Shown here: positions 17,973 through 26,333 of the stretch, in pieces | How positions within the stretch are numbered: position 1 is the first letter of the stretch | Layout of the letters: each line of letters starts with the position of its first letter | Assembly: GCF_023221595.1 (NCBI RefSeq) | Contig: NZ_CP096563.1 | Location: 2,090,501 to 2,154,500, forward strand | Length of the DNA: 64,000 bases | From: Rhodococcus qingshengii JCM 15477 | GTDB taxonomy: Bacteria > Actinomycetota > Actinomycetes > Mycobacteriales > Mycobacteriaceae | Reading direction: 5' to 3' | Program-made: the position numbers and the translations under genes | Notes under the pieces: model-generated | The model's database searches: none | What the model saw: the letters and a program-made list of their open reading frames with translations, nothing else | What the model was told of the DNA's origin: nothing

Positions 17973-18057
17973 AGGAGCGAACCGTCGTCGTAGCGTCGGA
18001 GTAACGGCATGAACGCTGTCGGGCTCCGAGTACGAAAATTATTGAAGGAGAACGGTA

Positions 18058-18894
18058 ATGAGTGAATCAACGGGGACTCTCGGGTTGGACCGGGAGCTGA
18101 AGGCCAAGCACCGGGCAATGTGGGGGCTCGGTAACTATCCGGCGGTGGCGACGCAGGTCATCGCGGAACTCGGACCTGTATTGGTGCGTGAATGCGGCGT
18201 GCAGAAAGGAGATCGGGTGCTCGACGTCGCGGCGGGGTCCGGCAACGCCGCCATTCCGGCGGCTGCGCTGGGTGCGCAGGTGATCGCCACCGACCTGGCT
18301 CCCGAACTGTTCGTGGCAGGACGGGAGGCCGCGGCGCTCGCGGGTGTCGAACTCGATTGGCAGGAGGCCGATGCCGAGGCTCTTCCGTTCGGCGACAACG
18401 AGTTCGACGTAGTGCTCTCTTGCGTCGGTGTGATGTTTGCCCCGCATCATCAGCGCGCCGCGGACGAACTTTTGCGAGTATGCCGACCCGGCGGAAAGAT
18501 CGGAGTGCTGAGTTGGACTCCGACGGGGTTCATCGGCGAGATGTTCAAAACGATGAAGCCGTATGCACCGCCCCCGCCTCCTGGTTCGCAGCCGGCGCCT
18601 TTGTGGGGCGACGAGAACCATGTTCGTGATCTGCTCGGCGATGTTGCCGCAAGGAAAGACGTACTTCGTGTGGACACATTCAGCGGGCCGGAAGATTTCC
18701 GCGATTTCTTCAAGAAGAATTACGGCCCGACCATCGCGGTGTACCGGAACATCGCCGACGATCCTGACCGCACACAGGCGCTCGATCGCGATCTGCTCGA
18801 GTTGGCAAAGAAGTACGGCAGCGGAAGCGAGCCGTTCGTGATGGAGTGGGAGTACCTGCTTCTCACCGCGACACCCGATGAGGGCGGTGCATGA
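18058..18894 (+). CDS. Class I SAM-dependent methyltransferase
   Basis: 278 residues with a good ribosome-binding site (GAAGGAG) before ATG 18058. The Rossmann methyltransferase motifs are VLDVAAGSGNAAIPAA (motif I, about residues 52-67), ATDLAPELF (II), EADAEALPFGDNEFDVVLS (III/IV) and LLRVCRPGGKIGVLSW. It is similar to UbiE/COQ5-like methyltransferases of unknown substrate. The stop overlaps the start of the FAD-oxidoreductase gene, so the two are co-translated and may modify the same small molecule. Likely under the divergent HxlR regulator. Confidence 0.88.
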   Translation: MSESTGTLGLDRELKAKHRAMWGLGNYPAVATQVIAELGPVLVRECGVQKGDRVLDVAAGSGNAAIPAAALGAQVIATDLAPELFVAGREAAALAGVELDWQEADAEALPFGDNEFDVVLSCVGVMFAPHHQRAADELLRVCRPGGKIGVLSWTPTGFIGEMFKTMKPYAPPPPPGSQPAPLWGDENHVRDLLGDVAARKDVLRVDTFSGPEDFRDFFKKNYGPTIAVYRNIADDPDRTQALDRDLLELAKKYGSGSEPFVMEWEYLLLTATPDEGGA

Positions 18895-20282
18895 TGACGA
18901 CGGTCGAGTTCGCGCCACTGAAATCGGCGATCACGGGTTCTGTGTTCAGCCCCAGAGATCCGGAGTACGACGACGCCAGGTCGATCTGGAACGGGCAGAT
19001 CGATCATCGTCCGGCGGTGATCGCCAGGTGCCGGTCGGCGTCGGATGTGTCTGTGGCACTTGCATTTGCCAGAGCCCATTCGTTGGAGGTTTCGGTCAGA
19101 GGCGGTGGGCATTCCTACCGAGGTACATCGGTGTGTGAAGGCGGTGTGATGATCGATCTCAGTGCGATCAACGTAGTCAGTGTCGCCCCGTCCGCGAAGC
19201 GAGCCAGGGTCGGTGGTGGTGCGACGATTGCCGACCTCGACGCCGCGACACAGGAACACGGATTGGCAGTGACCGGTGGAGTGATCAGTGATACCGGCGT
19301 CGGTGGCCTGACCCTCGGCGGCGGCATGGGGTGGTTGACGCGCACGCTCGGCCTGGCGATCGACAATCTGGTGTCGGCAGAGGTGGTGCTCGCCGACGGT
19401 TCGATCGTGCGGGCCTCCGAGAACGATCACAGCGACTTGTTCTGGGCGCTGCGCGGCGGCGGCGGAAACTTCGGAGTGGTCACCGAGTTCGAGTACCGTC
19501 TGAGCGAGATCGGTCCGGAAGTGCATCTGGGACTGTTCTTCTGGGGGATGGAGGACGGACCCGCAGCGCTTCGTCTGTGCCGCGAAGTGGTGCCTGCCCT
19601 GCCGAGAAATGCCGGAGCGATGGTTGCCGTCGGTTTGTCCGCGCCTCCGGCACCGTTTGTTCCGGATCAGTTTCACCTGCTGCCCGGATACGCGTTGCTG
19701 GTAGCCGGTTTCGGATCGGAAGAGGAACACTCGAACGCGATTGCGCCGATTCGAGAGGGCGTGCCGACGCTGTTCGAGTTCGTCACCCCGCTCCCGTACA
19801 TCGGTTTACAGTCGATGCTCGACGAATCGGAACCATGGGGTGCATACGCCTATGAGAAGGCCTTGGACCTGGTGGATTTCTCCGACGACGTGATCGATGT
19901 TCTGACCGAGCAAGCGGGCAAGAAATCGTCGCCGATGTCCTTCATGCCGATCTTTCCGCTGCAGGGAGCTTTCACCTCCGTCGGCGAGGACGACACTGCG
20001 TTCGGTGGTTCTCGCACACCACATTACGTGTGCAACATGACGGCTACGGCCACCGATGCCGGGACACTGGAATTGGATCGATCGTGGGTGCGTGAGACCT
20101 GGGAAGCCTTGCGTCCGTTCTCGTCCAATCAAGGCGGGTACGTCAACTTCATGACCGATGTCGACGAGGACCGAGTGCGAGCGTCCTACGGTGCGGCGAA
20201 GTACGCGCGATTGTCCGCCGTCAAGGCGAAGTACGACCCGGACAACGTGTTTCACCTCAACGCAAACATTCTGCCCGCGTAG
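18891..20282 (+). CDS. BBE-type FAD-linked oxidoreductase
   Basis: 463 residues. An FAD_binding_4 (PCMH) domain covers about residues 35-210; the motif RGGGHSYRG contains the histidine that usually carries covalent FAD (His74). The C-terminal berberine-bridge segment ends KYARLSAVKAKYDPDNVFHLNANI, which is diagnostic. Such enzymes oxidise alcohols, sugars or aromatic metabolites with oxygen as acceptor. No signal peptide, so it is cytoplasmic. The ATGATGA overlap with the methyltransferase gene implies a two-step modification or detoxification of one compound, controlled by the HxlR protein upstream. The substrate is unknown. Confidence 0.88.
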   Translation: MMTTVEFAPLKSAITGSVFSPRDPEYDDARSIWNGQIDHRPAVIARCRSASDVSVALAFARAHSLEVSVRGGGHSYRGTSVCEGGVMIDLSAINVVSVAPSAKRARVGGGATIADLDAATQEHGLAVTGGVISDTGVGGLTLGGGMGWLTRTLGLAIDNLVSAEVVLADGSIVRASENDHSDLFWALRGGGGNFGVVTEFEYRLSEIGPEVHLGLFFWGMEDGPAALRLCREVVPALPRNAGAMVAVGLSAPPAPFVPDQFHLLPGYALLVAGFGSEEEHSNAIAPIREGVPTLFEFVTPLPYIGLQSMLDESEPWGAYAYEKALDLVDFSDDVIDVLTEQAGKKSSPMSFMPIFPLQGAFTSVGEDDTAFGGSRTPHYVCNMTATATDAGTLELDRSWVRETWEALRPFSSNQGGYVNFMTDVDEDRVRASYGAAKYARLSAVKAKYDPDNVFHLNANILPA

Positions 20283-20291
20283 AGCGTCCGG

Positions 20292-21491
20292 TCAGGCCGT
20301 GAACACCAGGATGACGACGATCAGTGCGGCCAAGATGATGACGGCAACCATGCCTGTCATGGCGAGGGGAGCCCAAGCCACTACCTTGTCGCGGGTGCTG
20401 GCATCGGCGGGGCCGGTCGGTATCCGCGGCGGCCAGGAGAACATGTCCATGGGGCTGGGAACGTTCCGCAGTGGCGTGTTCTGTTGCACTGCAGGCAGTC
20501 CGGTGATCGTGGAGCCGGTCAGGCGATTGCGGCGGTGTGGGTCGGCGAGTTGTGTGGTGCGGTGAGCCCACGCCGGCACGGCGCCTTCGGACGAGTAGAC
20601 GGGAGCGTCGATCAACTGCTCGATCGTGCCACCGCCCGTCGCGGCTGCAGCGAGCGCGTCGCGTGCCTGAGCCATCGTCGGCCGACGGGTGGGGTCCGGC
20701 TCGAGGAGCTGAAGGAGAACGTCGGTGAGCGGTCCGGACTTGGTGGGTCGGTAGATCTCGGCCTTGGCGACACGATGCAGTAGAGCGATGGCGTCCGAGT
20801 CGATGCCGAAGGGCGGTTGACCCTCGATCACCGTGTAGAGCGTCGACCCGAGTGAGAAGACGTCACTGGCCTCGGTGGGATCGTCGCCGCGGGCAACTTC
20901 GGGTGCAAAGTACGCGGGAGTGCCGGTGATGACCTCGTCCTGGGTGTCGGATACGTCGCTCTTTGCGCGGGCGATGCCGAAGTCACTGATCTTGACGGTG
21001 CCGAGAGACTTGCCTCGGTCGGCGATCAGGATGTTGCCGGGCTTGATGTCGCGGTGGACGATGCCGGCGGCGTGCGCCTCGGTGAGTGCCGCAGCGATCT
21101 GCGCGCCGATCTGCGCGACCTCCAGCGGTGGCAACGTGTCGGCCAGGTTCATCGCCTGGGCGAGGCTGCGGGCGGGGAAGTACTCCATGACCAACCACGG
21201 TTCACCGGACTCGATCGCGACGTCGTACATGGCGATGGAGTGGGGGTGGGTGAGCTTTGCGGCGTTCCTGCCTTCGCGCAATGTACGTTCACGGACCTCT
21301 TCGGCCGTTTCGGTGTCGAGGCCTTCCGTGCTTGTGACCTGTTTCACCGCGACGTCACGGCTGAGGAGGGTGTCGCGGGCCAGCCAGACGGCGCCCATGC
21401 CTCCGTCGCCGATCTTGGAGCGGAGTCGGTACCGCCCCGCCAGCAGGTATTCGGGCCCGATGCCCCTCCCGGTCTGCTCCTGAGCTGTCAC
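20292..21491 (-). CDS. Membrane-anchored Ser/Thr protein kinase
   Basis: 399 residues from a GTG at 21491. The Hanks-type kinase domain spans about residues 18-280: glycine loop IGDGGMGAVW, ATP lysine in VAVKQV (Lys50), catalytic HRDIKPGN, DFGIARAKSDVSDTQDEVITGTPAYFAPE activation loop and the APE motif. A Pro-rich linker of about 80 residues leads to one hydrophobic helix at the very C-terminus (about 375-399) with no extracellular domain, unlike PknB, which has PASTA repeats. It is divergent from imuA'. The target proteins are not evident from context. Confidence 0.9.
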   Translation of the reverse strand: MTAQEQTGRGIGPEYLLAGRYRLRSKIGDGGMGAVWLARDTLLSRDVAVKQVTSTEGLDTETAEEVRERTLREGRNAAKLTHPHSIAMYDVAIESGEPWLVMEYFPARSLAQAMNLADTLPPLEVAQIGAQIAAALTEAHAAGIVHRDIKPGNILIADRGKSLGTVKISDFGIARAKSDVSDTQDEVITGTPAYFAPEVARGDDPTEASDVFSLGSTLYTVIEGQPPFGIDSDAIALLHRVAKAEIYRPTKSGPLTDVLLQLLEPDPTRRPTMAQARDALAAAATGGGTIEQLIDAPVYSSEGAVPAWAHRTTQLADPHRRNRLTGSTITGLPAVQQNTPLRNVPSPMDMFSWPPRIPTGPADASTRDKVVAWAPLAMTGMVAVIILAALIVVILVFTA

Positions 21492-21598
21492 ATCTCAAGG
21501 TTAATGGATTGATGCCACTGTGACGCTCGAGGCTCCTGTGAACTGGGTTTTTTGCTCTGCTTGACGTGTCGGGGGTGACACGGTTTACTGAAAACGGT

Positions 21599-21614
21599 TC
21601 GAAAATATGTTCGA
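21599..21614. promoter_or_regulatory. LexA (SOS) box upstream of imuA'
   Basis: TCGAAA-ATAT-GTTCGA matches the actinobacterial SOS box TCGAAC-N4-GTTCGA at all but one base, and the wider 18 bases (21598-21615) have TTCGAA on both sides. It lies about 105 bases before the imuA' start and implies DNA-damage induction of imuA'-imuB. Confidence 0.85.
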
Positions 21615-21718
21615 AATTGCTGTTCGTTGGATGCATGTCAGACCCGACTTCCCCGCGGTTTGCCGGCTGGTTATGGATTGCTGCCGAGTGAGTTTTTCCG
21701 GTGTTCCGGAGGATGGGG

Positions 21719-22579
21719 ATGACCGAGGTGACCGAGTTGGTGGAGCTGTCGGCAGATGCGGCGGGGTTGTCCCGTCAGGATCGGCTGGCACAGCTCCGCC
21801 GACAGATCGCGTCCATTCCCTCTCGCGGCGATACGTCGTTTTCGGGACCGAGTGTTTCCGTGGCTGGTGTTTCCGGGACAAGTGCAGCAGCCTTCGAGAG
21901 TGTTGCCGACCGGGAAATGCCGGTCGTGGACCGCGCGCACAAGGCTGGTGTTCTCCCAGTGCCGGAAGGTATCGGGGCATTGCTACCGCAGGGCGGTTTG
22001 GTGCGCGGAACCGTGGTGTCCGTCGAGGGCGCTGCTTCCTTGCTCTTGGGATTGGTCGCGTCCGTGACGGCGTCCGGGGGGCATGTGGCAGTCATCGGGC
22101 AACCTCGACTGGGATTGCTGGCGGCGTACGAGATGGGTGCGCAACTGGAACGTCTGGCGCTCATTCCGGCGCCTGGGCCGGATCCGGTCGAGATCGCTGC
22201 TGTGCTGCTCGACGGTATGGATCTGGTGATTCTGGGATTGGCGGGTGCGTCGGTATCCCCGTCGCGTGCGCGAGCGGTGGTGGCGCGCGCCCGGAGCAAG
22301 GGCTCGACTCTTGTTGTCACCGAAGGTCACTGGGACGGGGCCGAAGTTCGGTTGGACGCTCGGGTTCATGGTTACGGTGGGTTCGGTCAGGGCCGTGAGT
22401 TGGGGCGTGGTCGGCTCAGTTCCCTGAGCCTCGCGGTTCGTGCTCGGGGGCGCTCGTTCCAGCCCCGGACCACGCGTCTGGACATCTGCAGTGCAGCCGG
22501 GCGGGTCGAGTGGGTACCTTCCCGGCCGGTCGAGGCCGTGTCGGAGCAGGTGGTGTCGTCGCGGGTGGTGTCACTGTGA
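21719..22579 (+). CDS. imuA': ImuA'-like mutasome accessory protein
   Basis: 286 residues. I prefer ATG 21719, six bases after GGAGG; a GTG at 21701 is in frame. The sequence is a degenerate RecA/SulA-type fold: the hydrophobic core strands are visible (GTVVSVEGAASLLLGLVASVTASGGHVAVIG, DLVILGLAGASVSPSRA) but no Walker A GxxxxGKT. In mycobacteria ImuA' works with ImuB and DnaE2 in error-prone lesion bypass. The gene carries a LexA box, and its stop overlaps the imuB GTG, so the pair is co-translated. Annotation rests mainly on the ImuB partner and the shared SOS signal. Confidence 0.85.
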   Translation: MTEVTELVELSADAAGLSRQDRLAQLRRQIASIPSRGDTSFSGPSVSVAGVSGTSAAAFESVADREMPVVDRAHKAGVLPVPEGIGALLPQGGLVRGTVVSVEGAASLLLGLVASVTASGGHVAVIGQPRLGLLAAYEMGAQLERLALIPAPGPDPVEIAAVLLDGMDLVILGLAGASVSPSRARAVVARARSKGSTLVVTEGHWDGAEVRLDARVHGYGGFGQGRELGRGRLSSLSLAVRARGRSFQPRTTRLDICSAAGRVEWVPSRPVEAVSEQVVSSRVVSL

Positions 22580-24129
22580 GCAGAGTTCTAGCGTTGTGGT
22601 GCCCGGACTGGCCGGCGGTGGCAGCGGCAGCGCTTGCCGATCTTCCTGCCACGCATCCTGTCGCGGTCACCTCGGGTAATCGGGTGATCGCATGTTCGGC
22701 GACGGCCCGCGCGGAGGGAGTGCGACGAGGCCTGCGCCGACGCGAGTCGCAGGCCCGCTGCCCGGAACTGTATGTGGCGATGGCAGATCCGGAACGCGAC
22801 GCCAGATTGTTCGAGCCGGTCGCCGCGGCCATCGATGCGGTGGCACCGGGCGTCGAGGTACTTCGTCCTGGTTTGTTGGTGCTCAGTGCGCGAGGTGTCA
22901 GTCGGTACTTCGGTTCGGAGGAAGCCGCGGCGGAACGATTGGTGGATCAGGCATCTGCTGCGGGCGTCGAGAGTCAGGTGGGTGTGGCGGATCAACTGTC
23001 CACAGCGGTCATTGCCGCGCGCCGGGCAGCGCTGGTGCCGCCGGGGGAGGGGGCACGGTTTCTGGCGCCGCTACCCATGCCGGAGTTGGCGGCCGAGCCC
23101 AGTCTGTCTGCGCCGCATCGCGGGGAGTTGGTGGATCTGCTGCGCAGGCTCGGGATCAGAACCATCGGTGCTTTCGCGGATTTACCGGCAGTGGACGTCG
23201 CTTCGCGTTTCGGGGCCGATGCGGTGCTCGCGCATCGTGCGGCGCGCGGTGAACCCGAGCGGCCACCGTCGGCGCGGACGCTTCCGCCGGATCTGGAAGT
23301 GGAGCAGCATTACGATCCGTCGATCGAGCGGGTGGATGCCGCAGCGTTTGCCGGGCGCGCCTTGGCGAGTCTCCTGCACGACAAATTGTCGGCTGCCGCA
23401 GTGGCGTGTACCCGCCTGTCGATTTCGGCCAGCACGGGCAACGGTGAAAATCTTTCTCGGACTTGGCGTTGCGCCGAACCTCTGACACCGGAGGGAACGG
23501 CCGATCGAGTGCGATGGCAACTGGACGGCTGGCTCACCGGGCGCAGTGGGACCCGGCCGACCGCAGGCATAGCGGTGTTGCGTCTGGAACCGGTGGAGGT
23601 GGTCAGTGCCGGCGCTTTGCAGTTGGGGCTGTGGGGCGGTGTCGGCGACGAGGAGGAGCGGGCCAGGCGAGCATTGGTGCGCGTGCAAGGTCTTCTGGGC
23701 GGCGAATCGGTTCAGGTCGGTGTCCTGAGCGGTGGTCGAGGGCCCTCGGAGCGAATTACCCTGTTGCCCTTGGGTGACGAGCGGGTAGCTGCTCATGATC
23801 CGACAGCCCCGTGGCCTGGTCGTCTGCCGCAGCCGTCTCCGGGGTCGATCTTCGTCGACAATCCCAAGGTATGGCTGGAGGATGTGGCCGGCAACGCCGT
23901 GTACGTCACTGAGCGCGGTGTCTTCAGCTCGCAGCCGGGAAGGCTGAAGTGGGGGAGCAAGGAATGGGCAGTGCAGGGATGGGCCGGGCCCTGGCCGGTG
24001 GACGAGCGATGGTGGGACGCAGCCTCGGCGCGCACGGCCGCGCGGGCTCAGGTGCTGTTGGAGGAATCGCGGGCGTTGCTGATGATCTGTGAAGGCGGTG
24101 GATGGTCGGTGGAGGGCGTGTACGAATGA
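22576..24129 (+). CDS. imuB: ImuB, catalytically inactive Y-family polymerase
   Basis: 517 residues from the GTG at 22576 that overlaps the imuA' stop. It aligns in outline with DinB/Y-family polymerases (palm, finger and little-finger regions; helix-hairpin-helix-like LGIRTIGAFADLPAVDVASRFG at about 190-211). The metal-binding carboxylates are missing: the first motif reads LALWCPDWPAVA and the second SARGVSRYFG instead of an S-x-D-E. The clamp-binding motif QLGLWG is at residues 349-354 (bases 23620-23637), near QLPLWG of mycobacterial ImuB. It is expected to bring DnaE2 to the beta clamp rather than to copy DNA itself. Confidence 0.92.
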   Translation: MSRVLALWCPDWPAVAAAALADLPATHPVAVTSGNRVIACSATARAEGVRRGLRRRESQARCPELYVAMADPERDARLFEPVAAAIDAVAPGVEVLRPGLLVLSARGVSRYFGSEEAAAERLVDQASAAGVESQVGVADQLSTAVIAARRAALVPPGEGARFLAPLPMPELAAEPSLSAPHRGELVDLLRRLGIRTIGAFADLPAVDVASRFGADAVLAHRAARGEPERPPSARTLPPDLEVEQHYDPSIERVDAAAFAGRALASLLHDKLSAAAVACTRLSISASTGNGENLSRTWRCAEPLTPEGTADRVRWQLDGWLTGRSGTRPTAGIAVLRLEPVEVVSAGALQLGLWGGVGDEEERARRALVRVQGLLGGESVQVGVLSGGRGPSERITLLPLGDERVAAHDPTAPWPGRLPQPSPGSIFVDNPKVWLEDVAGNAVYVTERGVFSSQPGRLKWGSKEWAVQGWAGPWPVDERWWDAASARTAARAQVLLEESRALLMICEGGGWSVEGVYE

Positions 24130-24136
24130 GCTCGTA

Positions 24137-24154
24137 GGTACAGCCAGCTGTACC
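24137..24154 (+). terminator. Hairpin after imuB
   Basis: GGTACAG-CCAG-CTGTACC forms a 7-bp perfect stem with a 4-base loop, eight bases after the imuB stop. There is no T-run, as is frequent in high-GC actinobacteria. Confidence 0.5.
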
Positions 24155-24294
24155 GGACATGGTCGAGTCGACTGTACGAACAGTAGGGGCGCTGGCGCCA
24201 TCGCACCGACGCCATCGGGCGCCTAGCGTTGATGACATTCAAAAACTCACTGTTGCAATGGTTCTCGTCGTTGCAACTCTTCGCGAGGAGTGTC

Positions 24295-25140
24295 ATGAAA
24301 ACGGCGGGTCGAGCTGACGTTTCCGGAACCGATCGACTTCACTACGAGCCGATGGAGCTACGCGACGCACAACTTCTGGCATACGACGAGTCCGGCGAAG
24401 GCCGGATCGTGGAGGTGTTCGGCGATGTCGCCACAGCCGAGCACATCATGATCTTCGTGCCGGGCAACGACAACGGACTGGGAAACTACTTCGACGAGAA
24501 CCGTCCGACAGGACCACGGGCGAGCGGATGGACACTGGGAAGGATGCTCCGAACGCTCGGGCCGAACGACCGCGTCGCGGTGATCGTGTGGGTCGGTTAT
24601 CGGACGCCGTGGGGATTTCTCGAGTCGTTCTCCCGGACACTTGCAGAACTTGGTGCGATAGATCTGGCGCGGTTGACTCGTATCCTGCCGCGATCGGCGC
24701 ATGTGACGCTCGTCGGGCACAGCTACGGGGCCGTGGTGTGCGGACTCGCTCTCCCGTCGGCGCGAGTGGACGATTGCGTGGTGCTGGGTAGTCCGGGGAT
24801 GGGGACCAGTTCGCGCGAAGACCTGTGCTTTGCCGGAAATCTCTGGGCTGCGCTTGGTCCGTCGGACTGGATCCGCTACTTCTCACGCGTGAAGATCGGC
24901 CACATCGGGCACGGCCCGTCTCCAGTTCGGGCGCAGCACGGAGCCATTGTTTTCGGTACCGGTGCCGTTCGAGGGCATTGCGGCTACTTCGCCGATGCAA
25001 GCGAGTCGCTGCGAAACATCGCGAGGATCGGACTCGGTCGCTACGACGAGGTCACGCGACCAGGGGAGTTGCGGCCTCGGCTGACCGCGTCAGCAATCCG
25101 TGAGGACGGGTCTATCCTGGGAACTCGTGAGTGTCGCTAA
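24295..25140 (+). CDS. Alpha/beta hydrolase (DUF1023-like)
   Basis: 281 residues from ATG 24295, preceded by GAGGAG; the in-frame ATG at 24229 has no ribosome-binding site. The region HIMIFVPGNDNGLGNYF and the nucleophile elbow HVTLVGHSYGAVVCG identify an alpha/beta hydrolase of the DUF1023 kind common in actinobacteria. No signal peptide, hence cytoplasmic. Substrate unknown. The end overlaps the following hydrolase gene by 14 bases, so both are probably expressed together. Two copies of the palindromic octamer GTTGCAAY lie just upstream (24252-24259 and 24270-24277). Confidence 0.78.
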   Translation: MKTAGRADVSGTDRLHYEPMELRDAQLLAYDESGEGRIVEVFGDVATAEHIMIFVPGNDNGLGNYFDENRPTGPRASGWTLGRMLRTLGPNDRVAVIVWVGYRTPWGFLESFSRTLAELGAIDLARLTRILPRSAHVTLVGHSYGAVVCGLALPSARVDDCVVLGSPGMGTSSREDLCFAGNLWAALGPSDWIRYFSRVKIGHIGHGPSPVRAQHGAIVFGTGAVRGHCGYFADASESLRNIARIGLGRYDEVTRPGELRPRLTASAIREDGSILGTRECR

Positions 25141-25882
25141 CGTACGAAGTGCCGGCGGGGTCCAGATCAGCTACCGCGATTCCGGCTCGCATCCCAGTGT
25201 GGCCGATCTGCCTCCGGTAGTCCTCGTGCACGGGATGGGCGGCGACAGCGGTACCTGGGACAAGTTCGCGCGGACCTTGCGATCACGCAACCGGCGAGTT
25301 GTCTCGGTCGACCTTCGCGGCCACGGCCGGAGCGCTCGTGCGTCGTCGTATCTGTTCGAGGAGTTCGCGGACGACGTCATGGACGTGTGTGATCATCTCG
25401 AACTCGAGCAGGTGGATCTGGTCGGCCACTCGCTCGGCGGGCACGCGGCGTCGTTGATCGCGCAGAAACGTCCCACTGCGGTGCGGAAGTTGGTCATCGA
25501 GGAAGCGCCGTTACCACTACGTGCGGGTGACCCGGAACAGGTGTTCGCGAGGAAATTGCCGAGTGTCCCAGAACTGTGGCACGCCACAACAAGTTTGGTG
25601 CGGCATCCGCGAGCCGCGTTGACGTTCGATCGCTCGATGACGCGGTCCGCGCTCGAGCAGTTCCGCCGACCGGATCCGCAGTGGTGGGATCGGTTGCCGC
25701 TCATCGAGGCTGACATGTTGTTCCTGCGTGGAGGTCTGGGCGGGATGGTGGATCCTGTTCGCCTCGACGCTGTTGCAGCCACCGTCGCACGCTGCGAATT
25801 GGTCTCTTTCCGTACCGGCCACAGTGTCCACCGCGACGGTCATCGCCAATTCGAATCCGTTGTGTTGCCGTTCATTTCCTGA
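25127..25882 (+). CDS. Alpha/beta hydrolase
   Basis: 251 residues if the GTG at 25127 is used; this start overlaps the preceding gene by 14 bases. Oxyanion region VVLVHGMGGDSGTW, conserved VVSVDLRGHGRSA, nucleophile elbow DLVGHSLGGHAA and a late histidine in GHSVHRDGHRQFE complete the canonical fold. It resembles small esterases and C-C hydrolases acting on hydrophobic substrates; a specific activity cannot be given. Coupled to the DUF1023-like hydrolase upstream. Confidence 0.85.
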   Translation: MSVANVRSAGGVQISYRDSGSHPSVADLPPVVLVHGMGGDSGTWDKFARTLRSRNRRVVSVDLRGHGRSARASSYLFEEFADDVMDVCDHLELEQVDLVGHSLGGHAASLIAQKRPTAVRKLVIEEAPLPLRAGDPEQVFARKLPSVPELWHATTSLVRHPRAALTFDRSMTRSALEQFRRPDPQWWDRLPLIEADMLFLRGGLGGMVDPVRLDAVAATVARCELVSFRTGHSVHRDGHRQFESVVLPFIS

Positions 25883-25949
25883 AAGCGCAATACTCGATCG
25901 GTGATGCCACGAACCCATCCGAAACGTGTGTGGCACCGAATGTACTTCC

Positions 25950-26288
25950 ATGCATACCAACGGCAACGACTGGTCCGCACACGAATACGTCGACGCGGTA
26001 GCACGATCCGTTCACGGTGAGACAGTTCGATGGCCGCAGGGCCCGAGCACGGATGCGGTGATTGTTCTCCCCGTTCATGCCCGAAACCATCCGGGGAAGA
26101 ACGCAGTTCTGCTCTGGAATCACGACTTCGGTTGGTCGTGGGGCGTCGAGGAGGCTGATGTGCGAAGGACGATTTCGATAGTCGACACTCTCGGCATCGG
26201 CCGGACACCGGATCCGCTGCGCTGTGCGGATCGGGTAATCGAGCTGATCAGTCAGGCGGTTTGCTCGAGCATGTGTAGCGAACACTGA
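25950..26288 (+). CDS. Hypothetical protein, DUF6292-like
   Basis: 112 residues from ATG 25950; a GTG at 25926 is in frame, and neither start has a convincing ribosome-binding site. The second half (AVLLWNHDFGWSWGVE ... LGIGRTPDPLRCADRVIELI) follows the pattern of the actinobacterial DUF6292 family, where a strand with W-x-x-x-x-GW precedes a helix. These proteins often sit beside mobile or regulatory genes and have no known function. It stands alone between a hydrolase and a sulfatase gene. The opposite strand is also open here but shows no domain. Confidence 0.5.
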   Translation: MHTNGNDWSAHEYVDAVARSVHGETVRWPQGPSTDAVIVLPVHARNHPGKNAVLLWNHDFGWSWGVEEADVRRTISIVDTLGIGRTPDPLRCADRVIELISQAVCSSMCSEH

Positions 26289-26333
26289 TTCGGTCAACTC
26301 TGGGGCGACAACGCCTCCGAGAGGACGACGCAC

